Source: Triticum aestivum
Taxonomy: Eukaryota; Streptophyta; Magnoliopsida; Poales; Poaceae
DNA length: 64,000 nt
Reading direction: 5' to 3'
NCBI RefSeq assembly: GCF_018294505.1
Contig: NC_057813.1
Location: 322,073,955-322,137,954, forward strand
Shown here piece by piece: positions 1 through 10,644 of this stretch. Each line of letters starts with the position of its first letter. Position 1 is the stretch's first letter. Under the pieces are notes generated by a model. That model ran no database searches and was not told the origin of the DNA. It was given only the letters and a program-made list of their open reading frames with translations. The position numbers and the translations under genes were made by a program.

Positions 1-1959
1 AAGAGAGATCTCTATGGTTCGAGCTATGGCAAACCACGTGCCCTGAAGGCCAAGGTTGTGTCTGAGTCTGAATGTGAGGACTCTGGTAGTAGCCTTGGTG
101 ATCCTGAAGAACTGAGCCAGGAGCTAGCACTGCTCGTGAAGAAATTCCAGAAGTTCTCAAGATGTGGTCGCTTTGGAAAATCCTCAAGAAGCAGTGATTC
201 CTCATCAAGTGACTATAAGAGAAGGCTGTGCCACAAATGCTAGAAACCTGGTCATTATATTCAAGATTGTCCTCAGTGTGAAAAGGAATTGAAGAAGAAG
301 AAATACAAGGATTATAGTTCTGATGATGCGAAGAAGAAGAAGAAATCGTCAAAATCTTCGTCATCAAAATCCTCGAAGTCTTCATCTCACAAGAAGAGCA
401 GCTCCAAGAAGGCTCGGTCATTCATTGGCAAGGAAATGGACTCTGAAGCTGAATCTAAGGAAAATGAGGAAGAGGAGGCGTCTGAAGAATCCGAATCTGG
501 TGTGGCGAGTCTGGCCTTCGCTACTGCTTTCGTTAGCAAGTCCATCTTCAGCACTGAAGAAACTGACCCCACCGACAAGCCTGATGAAGATAATGATGAG
601 TACGCTCCCACCTATTGCTTCATGGCAAAAGGTGCAAAGGTACTCAAATACACCTCCTCTGAATCTAGTGAAAATGAATCTGATGAGAATCTCAAGCCCG
701 GCTACTCTAAACTTGCAAAGATTGCTGTAAAACAACAAAGGGCTTTTGAAAAGGTTCAAAACATGCGAGACAAAAGTGATGATATGTTGGGTGAAGAAAT
801 GGATCGCACTAAAGCCCTAACTGAAAATCTTCAGAGACTTCAGTCTAGGTTTGATAACCTTCAAAGTCATCATAACACTCTCTTATCTGATCATGAGAAA
901 CTTTCTTATGAATTTCTTCAAAGAAAGCAAGATCTTGGGAAGCTAAGAGTGAGTTATGAAGATCTTCAGAAGGAGCACGATTCATTACTTGCTCAACAAA
1001 TCAGCACTTCTCAGGAAGAATTTGTTCCTCCATGCTTAAAATGCATTGAACGTGAATCTGCTAATTCTTCACCTGAATGTTCAAATGCTTCAACTGTTAC
1101 AAATTCTTCACCTGCCTCTACTATCACTAATTCCTCACCTGAGGACATTGCTAGTATCACTGACGATGCAGGGCTGAAGGAACTGTACACGACAGGCATG
1201 TACAAAAGCCTCAAAGGGCATCAGATTCTCTGTGATGTGCTCAAAAAGCAGATCCTCAACAGAAACCCTAGGAAAGAGGGTATTGCCTTTGAGAGGAAAC
1301 TTAATGCTGATGGAACATATTGGAAGCCTGAGCAGTACCCCAAAACCTCATGGGTTGCTGCAAAGGGACCTCCAGTTGATCCATCCATGTTATCTGGCTT
1401 TACATGTGAATCTCCTCATTCTTCTGATGAGTCATTTGACTCCAACTATAAACTGTTCAAAAATCAGAATGGTGAAGTATTTGCTAGATATGTTGGGACT
1501 AACTGCAAAAACGGTATGAAGAAAATCTGGGTTCCCAAAAGTTATGTTGAAAGTCTTCAGGTGAATGTCCTCATGACACCACCTGTGAAGAATGGGAACC
1601 CTAGAACAAACTCTTCATATGGACCTAATTCTTCATATGGATCCAAGTCCTCATATGGACCAAATTCCTCACGTGGATCAAATTCCTCAAATGGATCAAA
1701 GTCCTCATATGACTATCATCGTGCTAACAACTCTGTTTCGCAGGGTAGAGCTAAGGGCTACGAATATGCACATTATTCTTCAAATCATTATGTTCATAAG
1801 TCCTCAAAGAATTTCTCTACTTATTCATATGCTTACCCTAACCCCTCTTATGTGAAATGAAATGGTTTGGCTTCTATGCCACCATTCTCATATGGTGCTC
1901 GCAGAGTGATGAACTCTTTGCCACCCCTTCAGATGTGGGTGGTGAAGAAAAAGAACTAA
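1..1959 (+). pseudogene. gag: Sirevirus Gag, 3' part, with two in-frame stops
   Basis: This is the C-terminal part of the capsid/nucleocapsid protein that packages element RNA. A CCHC zinc knuckle is visible at about 229-273 (CHKC, then KPGHYIQDC), but a TAG stop at 241-243 lies inside it. The frame then continues through a Lys/Ser-rich stretch (289-420), an acidic stretch, a likely coiled coil (about 760-1000) and five or six copies of an N/K-SSYG-like repeat (about 1600-1716). A TGA at 1858-1860 interrupts the frame. It then stays open to a TAA at 1957-1959, which I take as the original end because the short extension (SMPPFSYGAR...) reads as protein. Sirevirus Gag proteins are unusually long after the knuckle and often have coiled coils; interaction with dynein light chain 8 has been reported for the group. 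The true start is outside the window. Confidence 0.85.
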
Positions 1960-2194
1960 TCTCTTCTGCAGGGTCAGGTCTCCAGACGTGCCTTAACGTC
2001 TGAAGAATTTGCTGGGGACCTGACAAAAGTGCCTGAAAGGACGCAGGCTAACCATGATGAAATGAACTTTCATTTCACACGTCCTCATACTGCTATATCT
2101 GTTTACCGCTTGATGAAATTCATCTGATGAACTTAATATCATATTCTTCACTGATGAAGCATATGAGATTGTAAGTTACACTAATTCATCTGCA
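1960..2194 (+). other. gag-pol junction, non-coding in all useful frames
   Basis: The 235 bases between the Gag stop and the first pol codons carry several stops. Gag is in frame 1 and pol is in frame 3, so pol cannot be made by simple readthrough. Splice-like signals are present: CTGCAG at 1966-1971 and TCTGCAGGA at 2190-2196 look like acceptors, and GTAAGT at 2171-2176 looks like a donor. Pol coding can start directly after the second acceptor. How this family expresses pol cannot be decided from the sequence. Confidence 0.55.
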
Positions 2195-5144
2195 GGATGA
2201 CCAACCCAAAACCACTCAATGGGTCCTCGATAGTGGATGTACAAATCACATGACTGGTGACAAGAATCTTTTGATGGGTGCTCCTTTATCACCGTCACAT
2301 CTGAAGCATATCATCTTTGCTGACAAACGCAAAAGTCAGGTATTGGGTCTTGGTAAGGTTGCGATCTCTAAGGATAAACACATGGACAAAGTCATGCTTG
2401 TTGAGTCCTTAGGATACAACCTCATGTCAGTCTCAATGCTTTGTGATCTTGATATGGTTGTTGTCTTTGGAAAGTATCCCTTTGTTGTGATTATGGAAGC
2501 TGACAATTCCAAAGTCTTCGAAGGCTTTAGGAGAGGAGATTTGTATATTGTTGATTTCTCTACAGGACCACAACCAGCTATGTGCCTACTTGCAAAAGCT
2601 TCAGAAGGCTGGCTATGGCATCGACGACTTGGTCACGCAGGCATGAGGAATTTGCACACGCTTGCGAAGAAGAAGCATGTCATTGGCATTGAGAATGTCA
2701 AATTCCTCAAGGATCACTTATGCGGAGCCTGTGAAGCTGGAAAAATGACCAAGGGCAAGCATCCAGCGAAGACTATCATGACCACTACTCATCCATTCGA
2801 ATTGCTTCACATGGACCTCTTCGGACCTAATCATTACTCAGCAGTCACTAATGCTGATTCTCTATATGGTTTTGTCATTGTTGATGATTACTCTCGATAT
2901 ACATGGGTACACATTGTTACTTACAAACATGAAGTGCAGGAAGTCTTCAAACGATTTTCTTCGAGGGCTTCAACCAACTTTGGTGTGAAGATCAAGCACA
3001 TCAGAAGTGACAATGGAACTGAGTTCAAGAATTCGGTCTTGATGACTATCTTGATGAACTTGGTATTACTCATGAACTCTTGTGAGTTATTTCAAAGTCT
3101 TCGGTGCTAAATGTTGGATTAGAGATCCTCACCACAATTCTAAATTCGCACCGAAAGCACATGAAGGTTTTATGCTTGGTTACAGAAAGGACTCGCACAC
3201 CTACAGAGTCTTCAACATTGTTCTTCACAAGATTGTTGAAACTGTAGATGTGCGGTTCGATGAAACTAATGGCTCGCAAAGAGAGCACCTACCTTCTGTG
3301 TTAGATGAACCAGCACCTGAGGATTCTATCAAGTTCAAGGCAACTGAAGATGTCATTCCTACTGAAGAATTTGCTGAAGAATTCATTCCAGTACGCGAAG
3401 AACATCGAGCTGACGCACCTGAAGACAATGGTGTTGAGGAAAATGATCAAATACCTCGACATCAACCAGCTCATCCTCGCGTTGCAAAAGAAGTACAAGT
3501 TGACAAGATCATCGATGACATTGAAGCGCTAGGTCCTCTCACACGCTCAAAAGCTTCACATTTATCTAACTTTTGTGGGACTATGCTTTTGTCTCTATCA
3601 CAGAGCCCACTAAGGTAGATGAAGCATTTTTGGAGCCGGAGTGGATTCAGGCTATGCAAGAAGAATTACATCAGTTCGAGCTCAACAATGTCTGGGAACT
3701 GGTCAAACGTCCAGATCCTCACAAGCATAATATCATTGGCACAAAGTGGATCTACCGCAACAAGCAAGATGAAAATGGCCTTGTGGTAAGGAATAAGGCA
3801 CGACTGGTAGCTCAAGGCTACACACAGGTTGAAGGAATTGATTTCGATGAAACTTTTGCACCTGTTGCTAGACTTGAGGCTATTCGCATATTACTTGCTT
3901 ATGCTAATCATCATGATATCATCTTATATCAAATGGATGTGAAAAGTGCATTCCTCAATGGTATGCTTGAGGAAGAACTATATGTTGCTCAACCCCCAGG
4001 TTTTGAAGATCCAAAGAATCCTGACAAAGTCTTCAAACTTAATAAGGCCCTCTATGGCCTCAAGCAAGCCCCTCTGGCGTGGTATGATACATTAAAGGAA
4101 TTCTTCGTGAAGAATGGCTTCACACCCGGTTCACTCGACCCTACTCTCTTTACTAAATCTTATGATGGTGAACTGTTTGTGTGCCAAATATATGTTGATG
4201 ATATTATCTTTGGTTGTACTGACCAACGTTATAGTGATGAATTTGCCTATATGATGAGTGAAGAATATCAAATGTCTATGATGGGAGAGTTGAAATTTTT
4301 CTTAGGTCTTCAAATTCGTCAACAGCGCAATGGCATATTCATATCTCAGGAGAAATACCTCAAAGATGTACCGAGGAAATTCAGCATGCAAGATTGCAAA
4401 GGCGTCAAAATTCCTATGCCCACAAAAGGCCATCTATGCACTGATGAAAATGGTATTGACTTCGATCACAAGGTATACCGCTCCATGATTGGTTCTTTAT
4501 TGTACTTATGTGCATCTAGGCCAGATATAATGCTTAGTGTTTGCATGTGTGCCTGATTTCAAGCTGCACCGAAGGAATCACACCATAAGGCTGTGAAGCA
4601 TATTCTTTGATATCTAGCTCACACACCAACACTAGGATTATGGTACCCCAAGGGCTTTGTTTTTGATCTCATTGGATATTCTGACTCTGACTATGCTGGT
4701 GATCGTGTGGACCGCAAGTCAACTTCTGGCACTTGTCATTTCCTCGGACGATCTTTGGTCTGTTGGTCCTCGAAGAAACAGAACTGCGTATCACTGTCTA
4801 CTGCGGAAGCTGAATACATTGCTGCTGGCTCTTGCTGTGCTCAACTGCTTTGGATGAAGCAAATGCTCAAGGACTATGGCGTCAACGTGAAGAACATGCC
4901 TCTCCTCTGCGACAATGAGAGTGCCATCAAGATTGCTCACAACCCAGTTCAGCACTCGAAGACAAAGCACATTCAGATTCGTCATCATTTTCTTCGTGAT
5001 CATGTGTTGAAGGGGGACATCTCCATCGAGCACGTGAAGACTGAAGAACAGTTAGCTGATATCTTCACTAAGCCCTTGGATGAGAAGAGATTTAGCAAGT
5101 TGTGGTGTGAACTAAATATCTTAGAATCTTCGAATGTTCTTTGA
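2195..5144 (+). pseudogene. pol: Sirevirus Pol: protease, integrase, RT, RNase H (broken)
   Basis: Protease motif DSGC is at 2229-2240, followed by the GAG-pre-integrase region. Integrase shows the zinc-binding His pair near 2620-2637, Cys pair near 2720-2731, and catalytic Asp in HMDLFGP (about 2809) and SDNGTEF (about 3006). The third catalytic residue, the Glu of the usual ERKNRT-type motif, is missing: sequence jumps near 3075-3083 from just after the second Asp to the downstream SYFKVFGAKCW block. A one-base loss near 3042 and another near 3577 shift the frame. Reverse transcriptase (about 3620-4400) is well kept, with [21 protein letters not shown] and YVDD (4191-4202). RNase H (4670-5090) keeps the acidic residues of SDSDYAGD, AEAEY and CDNES. 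TGA stops at 4554-4556 and 4608-4610 replace probable CGA arginines. The protein would cleave, copy and integrate the element if intact; this copy cannot. Confidence 0.93.
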
Positions 5145-6594
5145 AAAGGACACACATCCTAACACTTATGCAAAATTGATGACTTAGATGTGCAACACAT
5201 GAAGAAACGTTTTTCTTCAATCAATGAAGAATAACACTCTAAGTGTGAAGAAATTAATGAAGAATTTGATTCTCAGAACCCTATGACAATTGTACGCGGT
5301 GTCTGAAATCATCATTCTTATACGGTGGGTCACGCCACCACAAAAAGTGGAAAATCTTCAATTTGAGTTTTTCCTCAGTTTTGAAATTCTTCAATTTTTC
5401 AAATTCTTCAACTTTGCAAAATCTTCACTGTTTCCTTCGTTTTTCTTCATTGGCTATATATATATATATATATATATGAGTTTATGTCATCTACAGCATT
5501 CACTTATAGCTATTTCTTCAAGTTGTTTTTTCTGCTAAGTGAATGTGATCGGACCCTTCCCCTCTATGCTATACTCAACCCAATCTATTCACAAATTCTT
5601 CATGTGCGTTCTATTTGAAACTCGTTCAAAGTCTTCACTGTGTCCTTGGCAGCTGAAGAAATTGCGAACGAAACTTTAAAACAAATCTTATCCAAATTTT
5701 CGGTTTTGCCGCTCAAACTGTTCCGCATCCCATGATGCATTATTCTATTCACCCACGATCGTACACGATCTCCACTACACAGTACGTGGGTGACACATGT
5801 CGCGTGAAGGAGAAAGGGCAGGGGCACGTTCGTCCTAAATCTTCGGGCGAACAGTTATTCACCGTGTCTATAAATACCCCTCTCCCCTTCCTCACTTCAT
5901 TTACTCCGCTCGACCATCTCTCTCCCGCTCGAGCTCCTCAAACCCTAGCGCCACCGCTACTCCATTGTCGCCGGTGAGGAAGAGCTTCGCTGCCTCGACC
6001 TCATCACCGTCGAACTCATGCCGACCGCGGAAATCTTCACTCCGCCGCCGCCGTAGCTGTCTTCCTCCGCCGAGTTAGGGCAAGGAAGATCTAACCTGAT
6101 GAACTTTCCGTCTGTTCTTCTCAGTTCGTCATGTTCTTCATTTCGGGTAATTAAAATTTATTTTTATTACTTGCTTTGATTCTCAAGCTTTCCTGAAAAT
6201 CTTCAAAGGTGTTTATTCTTCAAATCTTCACACATACGAACACCACACACATCATATGTTCTTGAACTGTTTCTCTAAGCAACCATTTTCTTCAAGATTC
6301 CCTAATTGTGTGGATCTTCGATCTGTACAACTCTAGAACCTAAGACAAGAACGCTTAGTGAAATTCCTCAAGGTTCATCTGGTGAAATTCCTCAAAACTT
6401 GTTCTTTTCAAAAACCTTCTCAGAACACATATGACCTCTCCAAATTCCTCGCACCTGTACTCTGTTCACAGGTACTCATGTCTGTTGCTGAATCACTAGG
6501 TTCTCATCAACTTAACTCATTTGCAGCGTTCCTCGAAGAAAAACTGCATACTTCTTCAGAGAACTCATTTGTTCAAATTCCTTAACTGAAGAAT
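5145..6594 (+). promoter_or_regulatory. pol-to-ORF3 spacer with promoter-like leader
   Basis: No long ORF lies here. The spacer holds a TA microsatellite (5455-5477), then G-box-like ACGTG words near 5785, a TATAAATA box at 5869-5876, and a CT-rich, GC-rich leader (5878-6090) of the kind that follows plant TATA boxes. After the leader the sequence turns T-rich, with a donor-like GGGTAATT near 6145, an acceptor/donor pair at CACAG/GTACTC near 6468-6475 and an acceptor TTTGCAG near 6520-6526. The next ATG in good context is 6595. I infer a separate promoter and a spliced 5' leader for the downstream ORF. This is unproven; the box and leader could be remnants of captured sequence. Confidence 0.5.
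5869..5876 (+). promoter_or_regulatory. TATA box of putative internal promoter
   Basis: TATAAATA is followed within 20-30 bases by a pyrimidine-rich stretch (CTCTCCCCTTCCTCACTTC) that would fit a plant transcription start. It lies 719 bases upstream of the ATG of the post-pol ORF and far from either LTR. Confidence 0.45.
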
Positions 6595-9500
6595 ATGGCA
6601 GACGGTAAGAAGCCGCAGAAAGGAGGAAAGAAACCTGAGGTTATGATTGCGTTTGAAATCCCTGAGGAAATTTATGCTGACTATTGCACACCTAATGAAG
6701 CAAAATATGGCAAAGAAAACAAAAATCAGCGCAAGGTGCGCATTCAGAAGATTGAACGGAGATGGGCAAGGGAATGGAGGGAATACAGATATGTGACTCC
6801 AAAGTACATGAAGAAATTCGCCCTCAATCCTCCAGGCCCAAGGGCTCCATTGGCACCTGGCCAAGTAGCTGACCCCACAAGCATCAAACGTGGTGAGGAC
6901 TTTCCTGAAGAATGGGCTAAGCGCCAAGCCAAATTGGCAAGACAAGCCAAGGAGGCAGTGAAGAAATTCAATGAGGATTCTGCCATTGCTACTGCTACTG
7001 AGGCCTCAGTCAAACCGCGGACATCCATGCCAAAGAAGCCTGCTCGTAAGCCAAGTGCTTCACCAACAGCGCCCTCACGGCAAATTCCTCACACTGCTAC
7101 TGCTCCTTCAAAGTCCTCAGCTCCTATGCATCTGACTACATGTCAAAGGACTGCTGGTTTCTCGATTGCCTCTGGTGTTTCAGCAAGTTCCTCTGCTGCA
7201 CCAAAGTCATCATCTGGCCCGACTCTACTGAAGACCAAAGCAACAGCTGGACGAGGTCCTCGGCCAAGTCCAAAGAAGAAACAGGTCGCATTCCATGTGC
7301 CTTCTGATGATGAAGCTTCTGATGATGAACTCGCAGAAATCATCAGAGACAAACAGGTAAAGGCCGCTAGAGCCAAAGGCACATCTGTGCCACTGCTGTT
7401 GGATCCGAGAAAAATCCTCGATTATATTGATCTCTGGCACAAGGATCCAAACACCCCCATGCCTGATTTTCATCTGACCGCTGGTCAAAGTCACATGCTG
7501 ACCCATTTCATCACTGAAGAGAAATGGAAGTTTGAAAAGGCAAGAGAGATTAAGAAAGCTCAATACAGAAAGGAGAAGCTCCTGAAGAAAAATGTTGTCA
7601 GAATGACACCTAAGGAACTTCTCCAGGCTCAGTCTGAAATTCAAGCCCTCAGCGAGGATTTTGATGCCTACTATGCTGTTTGGCAAGGAGCCAAAGTTAG
7701 ATTCGTCAACCTAACGAAGAAATTCACCAATGTTGCTGCTCCAACGCAACATGAAATTCCTCAGGCTGAAGTCTCAGCTCAGCCGACTGAAGAACATGCC
7801 AGCACCGCTGATGAAGTTCAGGCTGCTGATGAAAATGCCAATTCCAGGGCTGATGATCCTATTCCAGCCGCTGAAGAAATTGCCAGGGCATCCACTAGTG
7901 GTGCGCCTGAAGAAACTGAAGAAGTCAGGGCAACTGCATCAGTTGCGCCTGAAGAAAATCAACCAGATTCCTCAGCTCCATCTGCACCTACACCAACTCC
8001 AATTCTTCCATGTGCATTTGATGTGAAGAAGAACAAGGCTGCAGAGCGAGCTGCAGTGAAGAAAAGGAAGGCATCAGCCGTGTCAAACTCTTCGGCTGCA
8101 AAGAAACTGAAGCCAATGACCAGCTCACTCGAAAATCCAATTGATGATGTTCCGATTTCCTCCATGCCATCAAAGGACCTTGTTCCTTTTGGAGAAGACT
8201 ATGAGATCCCCATCAGATCTGATGAAGAACATCATTCTGCTGCTTCGTCAGAGCAGATTGATGAAGAAATTGAAGTGGACGCAATCCCTTCAACGCCAGT
8301 CATTTCCTCACCTATGCCTCAGTTCACAGCTGAAGAGGCTCGTGTTGAGGAAATTGAAGATGAAGATGTGGATATAGGGTGCACCACACCTGTGATGAAT
8401 GATGACTTTTGGGAAAGTCAGCATCCCAATACTACTCTCTTCACCCCGCTCCAACAGATTCCTCAGTCCCCTGCACCAACAGTTCAAATGGGCTCTGAAG
8501 AAACTCAACCCACTCTCTCTGTGCATGAAGAAATTGCAGCCACTAATGCTGATGAACCTGCTGCCGCTGATCCCCAGACTGCACCTATTGAGGAACAAGA
8601 AATTCCTCAGCCTGAAGAACCTGAGCTCGCGATTCCTGAGGTGGTGATGCAACTCACTGACACCCCTCTTCCAAAGCAAAAGAATCCGTTCTCAAGCAAA
8701 CAGAAGTTCAAGGCTGAAGATTTCTTTGCCGAGCATGTATTCTTCACTGATTATAATCCATATGATTCTGCTCGCATAAGGAAGAGGCGTTTCTGGACTG
8801 CCTGCCAAGCAAATTTCTATTCCTTAGTGCTCTTCAACAAAGACAAAGTCTTCGATCATGCACATATTCCTCATGTGGACATGGAGTCTCTGCCCGACTT
8901 TGAGCCAGTCCTCAGTGTTCTTCACGATGCAGGACTTCTAAATTTCTGCATTGATATCTGTGACTGGAATGAAGAACTCATTCTTCAATTCTATGCAACT
9001 CTGCACATCACCGGAGACGCTGAAGACGTGAACTCCTGGGTATTAGACTGGATGTCTGAAAATACTCACTACAAGGAACCTGCAACTGAATTGCTTCGTG
9101 CTCTACCACTCAGTCCCCCACTTGATGATGCTCGTTGTATCTACAACAAACCAAAACTTTCAAATCACTATATGCAAGTGCTGATGAAGCCATTGAAGCC
9201 AAGGCAGGCCCCACGAACCAAATTCCTCGTCAAGGAATTACTCTATGTGCCTCGGACTGTCTATCGAATTCTGACGAAGACAATGAGTCCCATCAAAGGC
9301 CACAACTCAAATGATGAAGAAGTCGTTGGCATCATGAAGAATATGCTTTTCAAATCATTCATGGCGTTCCCATCAACTTCCATGATTTCTTCATGAGGAC
9401 TCTGGCCAATATTGCTATGTCACCATTCGAGCTAAAGCCTATGCTCCTTGGATTATGAGATTCATCAGGGCAAGATCTTCACTGAATTACAAAGCTGACA

Positions 9501-10121
9501 CTCTGAACCACGGTAGCTACTTGCCTCCCATTGAAGTCCTCAAATGGATAGTTTCATCAGCTGATGACAAAGGCAAGGCCGCTGCTATGATCGATGAAGG
9601 CATTCGTCCTTTGGATGGTCAATTTCGCAAGGCTGCATCTTACTCTACCAATGACGATTCTGCCACACATGACTCTGCCGCCAATACCTCAGCCAAGCAA
9701 AATCCTCAAACCACAGCACCCAGGGTGATGACTGACCGTGAGTTACTCCTCAGTCTTTCATCAGAAGGTTGATCGCAATCATAAATGGGTCAAGCGTCAG
9801 TTTGGTTCAATTCTTCACAACATGACCTCAACACACAATGCAGTGAAGAAAAACCAATACTACCTCCATGAAACCTTCAACCGTACCTGGGCTGTTCTCT
9901 CTCATGTCTACAACGCTGCTGATCTGAAGAATAGGGGTCTCAAGGAAGAATTTGACTGGTCTGCACCTCCACCAAAGAAATTCAAGAAGGTCAAAGTTCC
10001 TTCCTTGGTGGCCAGCTCTTATTCTTCATCGCGTTACACTGATGAGTATGAAGATTTGGACGACACTACGGCAGGCCCTGCTACAACAAACAACCCCGAC
10101 AATGCTGGCGCTCCTCCATAG
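6595..10121 (+). pseudogene. Sirevirus post-pol ORF (ORF3), frameshifted
   Basis: The first frame gives 933 residues from ATG 6595 to a stop at 9394-9396. Homologous-looking sequence continues in two other frames (about 9380-9772 and 9738-10121), so at least two frameshifts, near 9380-9450 and near 9755-9770, break one ORF of roughly 1170 codons. The N-terminus is basic (MADGKKPQKGGKKPE). The middle is a Pro/Ala/Ser- and Glu-rich low-complexity region with a nuclear-localisation-like basic block at about residues 478-506. A folded-looking domain follows (residues 690-930) with RKRRFWTACQANFYS and FYATLHITGDAEDV, faintly like the putative plant transposon protein domain found in other grass retroelements. 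I see no signal peptide or convincing membrane segment, so I do not call it an envelope, although post-pol ORFs of Sireviruses are often labelled env-like. Function unknown. Confidence 0.75.
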
Positions 10122-10644
10122 ACTTGAAATTCTTCAGGGGCATTAGTCCTCAGTTTCAATCCTTTTGGTCATTTGATGACAAAGGGGGAGAAATCTGAGT
10201 TAGTCTTCAAGCGGGTCTATATTAAGGGCATTTTTAAGTTACAACTCTCGTTCTTCTGAAACTTTTATTTCGATCGAGTTGTAATCTTAAACCCGATGGT
10301 GCGCTGATACTTTTGTTGCATTATGCTTTGCATGCTTATTCCTCGTTAATGACATTGCACGCATGCTGAATCTCATCAGGCACCATATTTCATCATGCAT
10401 TTCAAATTATTCATACTATATATCAAATGCGTGTATGAATTACAAGATATAGGGGGAGATCTCCATGATTCAACTCTTCAAATGTGCATTGCCTCAAAAG
10501 CAAATTCCTCACTATGCACATCTTCAGGGGGAGTTCTACTATATCTTGTAATCAAATTCCTCAATATCAGTGTATACACTTCATATGTTTATCCCCGTTG
10601 AAAACTTAACCTATGTTGTCATCAATCACTAAAAAGGGGGAGAT
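10122..10644 (+). promoter_or_regulatory. Region of repeated polypurine tracts before 3' LTR
   Basis: Polypurine-like tracts occur at 10181-10190 (AAAGGGGGAG), 10451-10459 (AGGGGGAGA), 10526-10533 (CAGGGGGA) and 10631-10643 (AAAAAGGGGGAGA). Only the last touches the LTR and is the primer site expected for plus-strand DNA synthesis. Multiplied tracts in this position are a known hallmark of Sireviruses. No coding sequence is seen in this stretch. Confidence 0.8.

Noticed and set aside
6595..10121. Envelope glycoprotein
   Set aside because: No signal peptide or membrane helix is visible; only its position after pol suggests the label.
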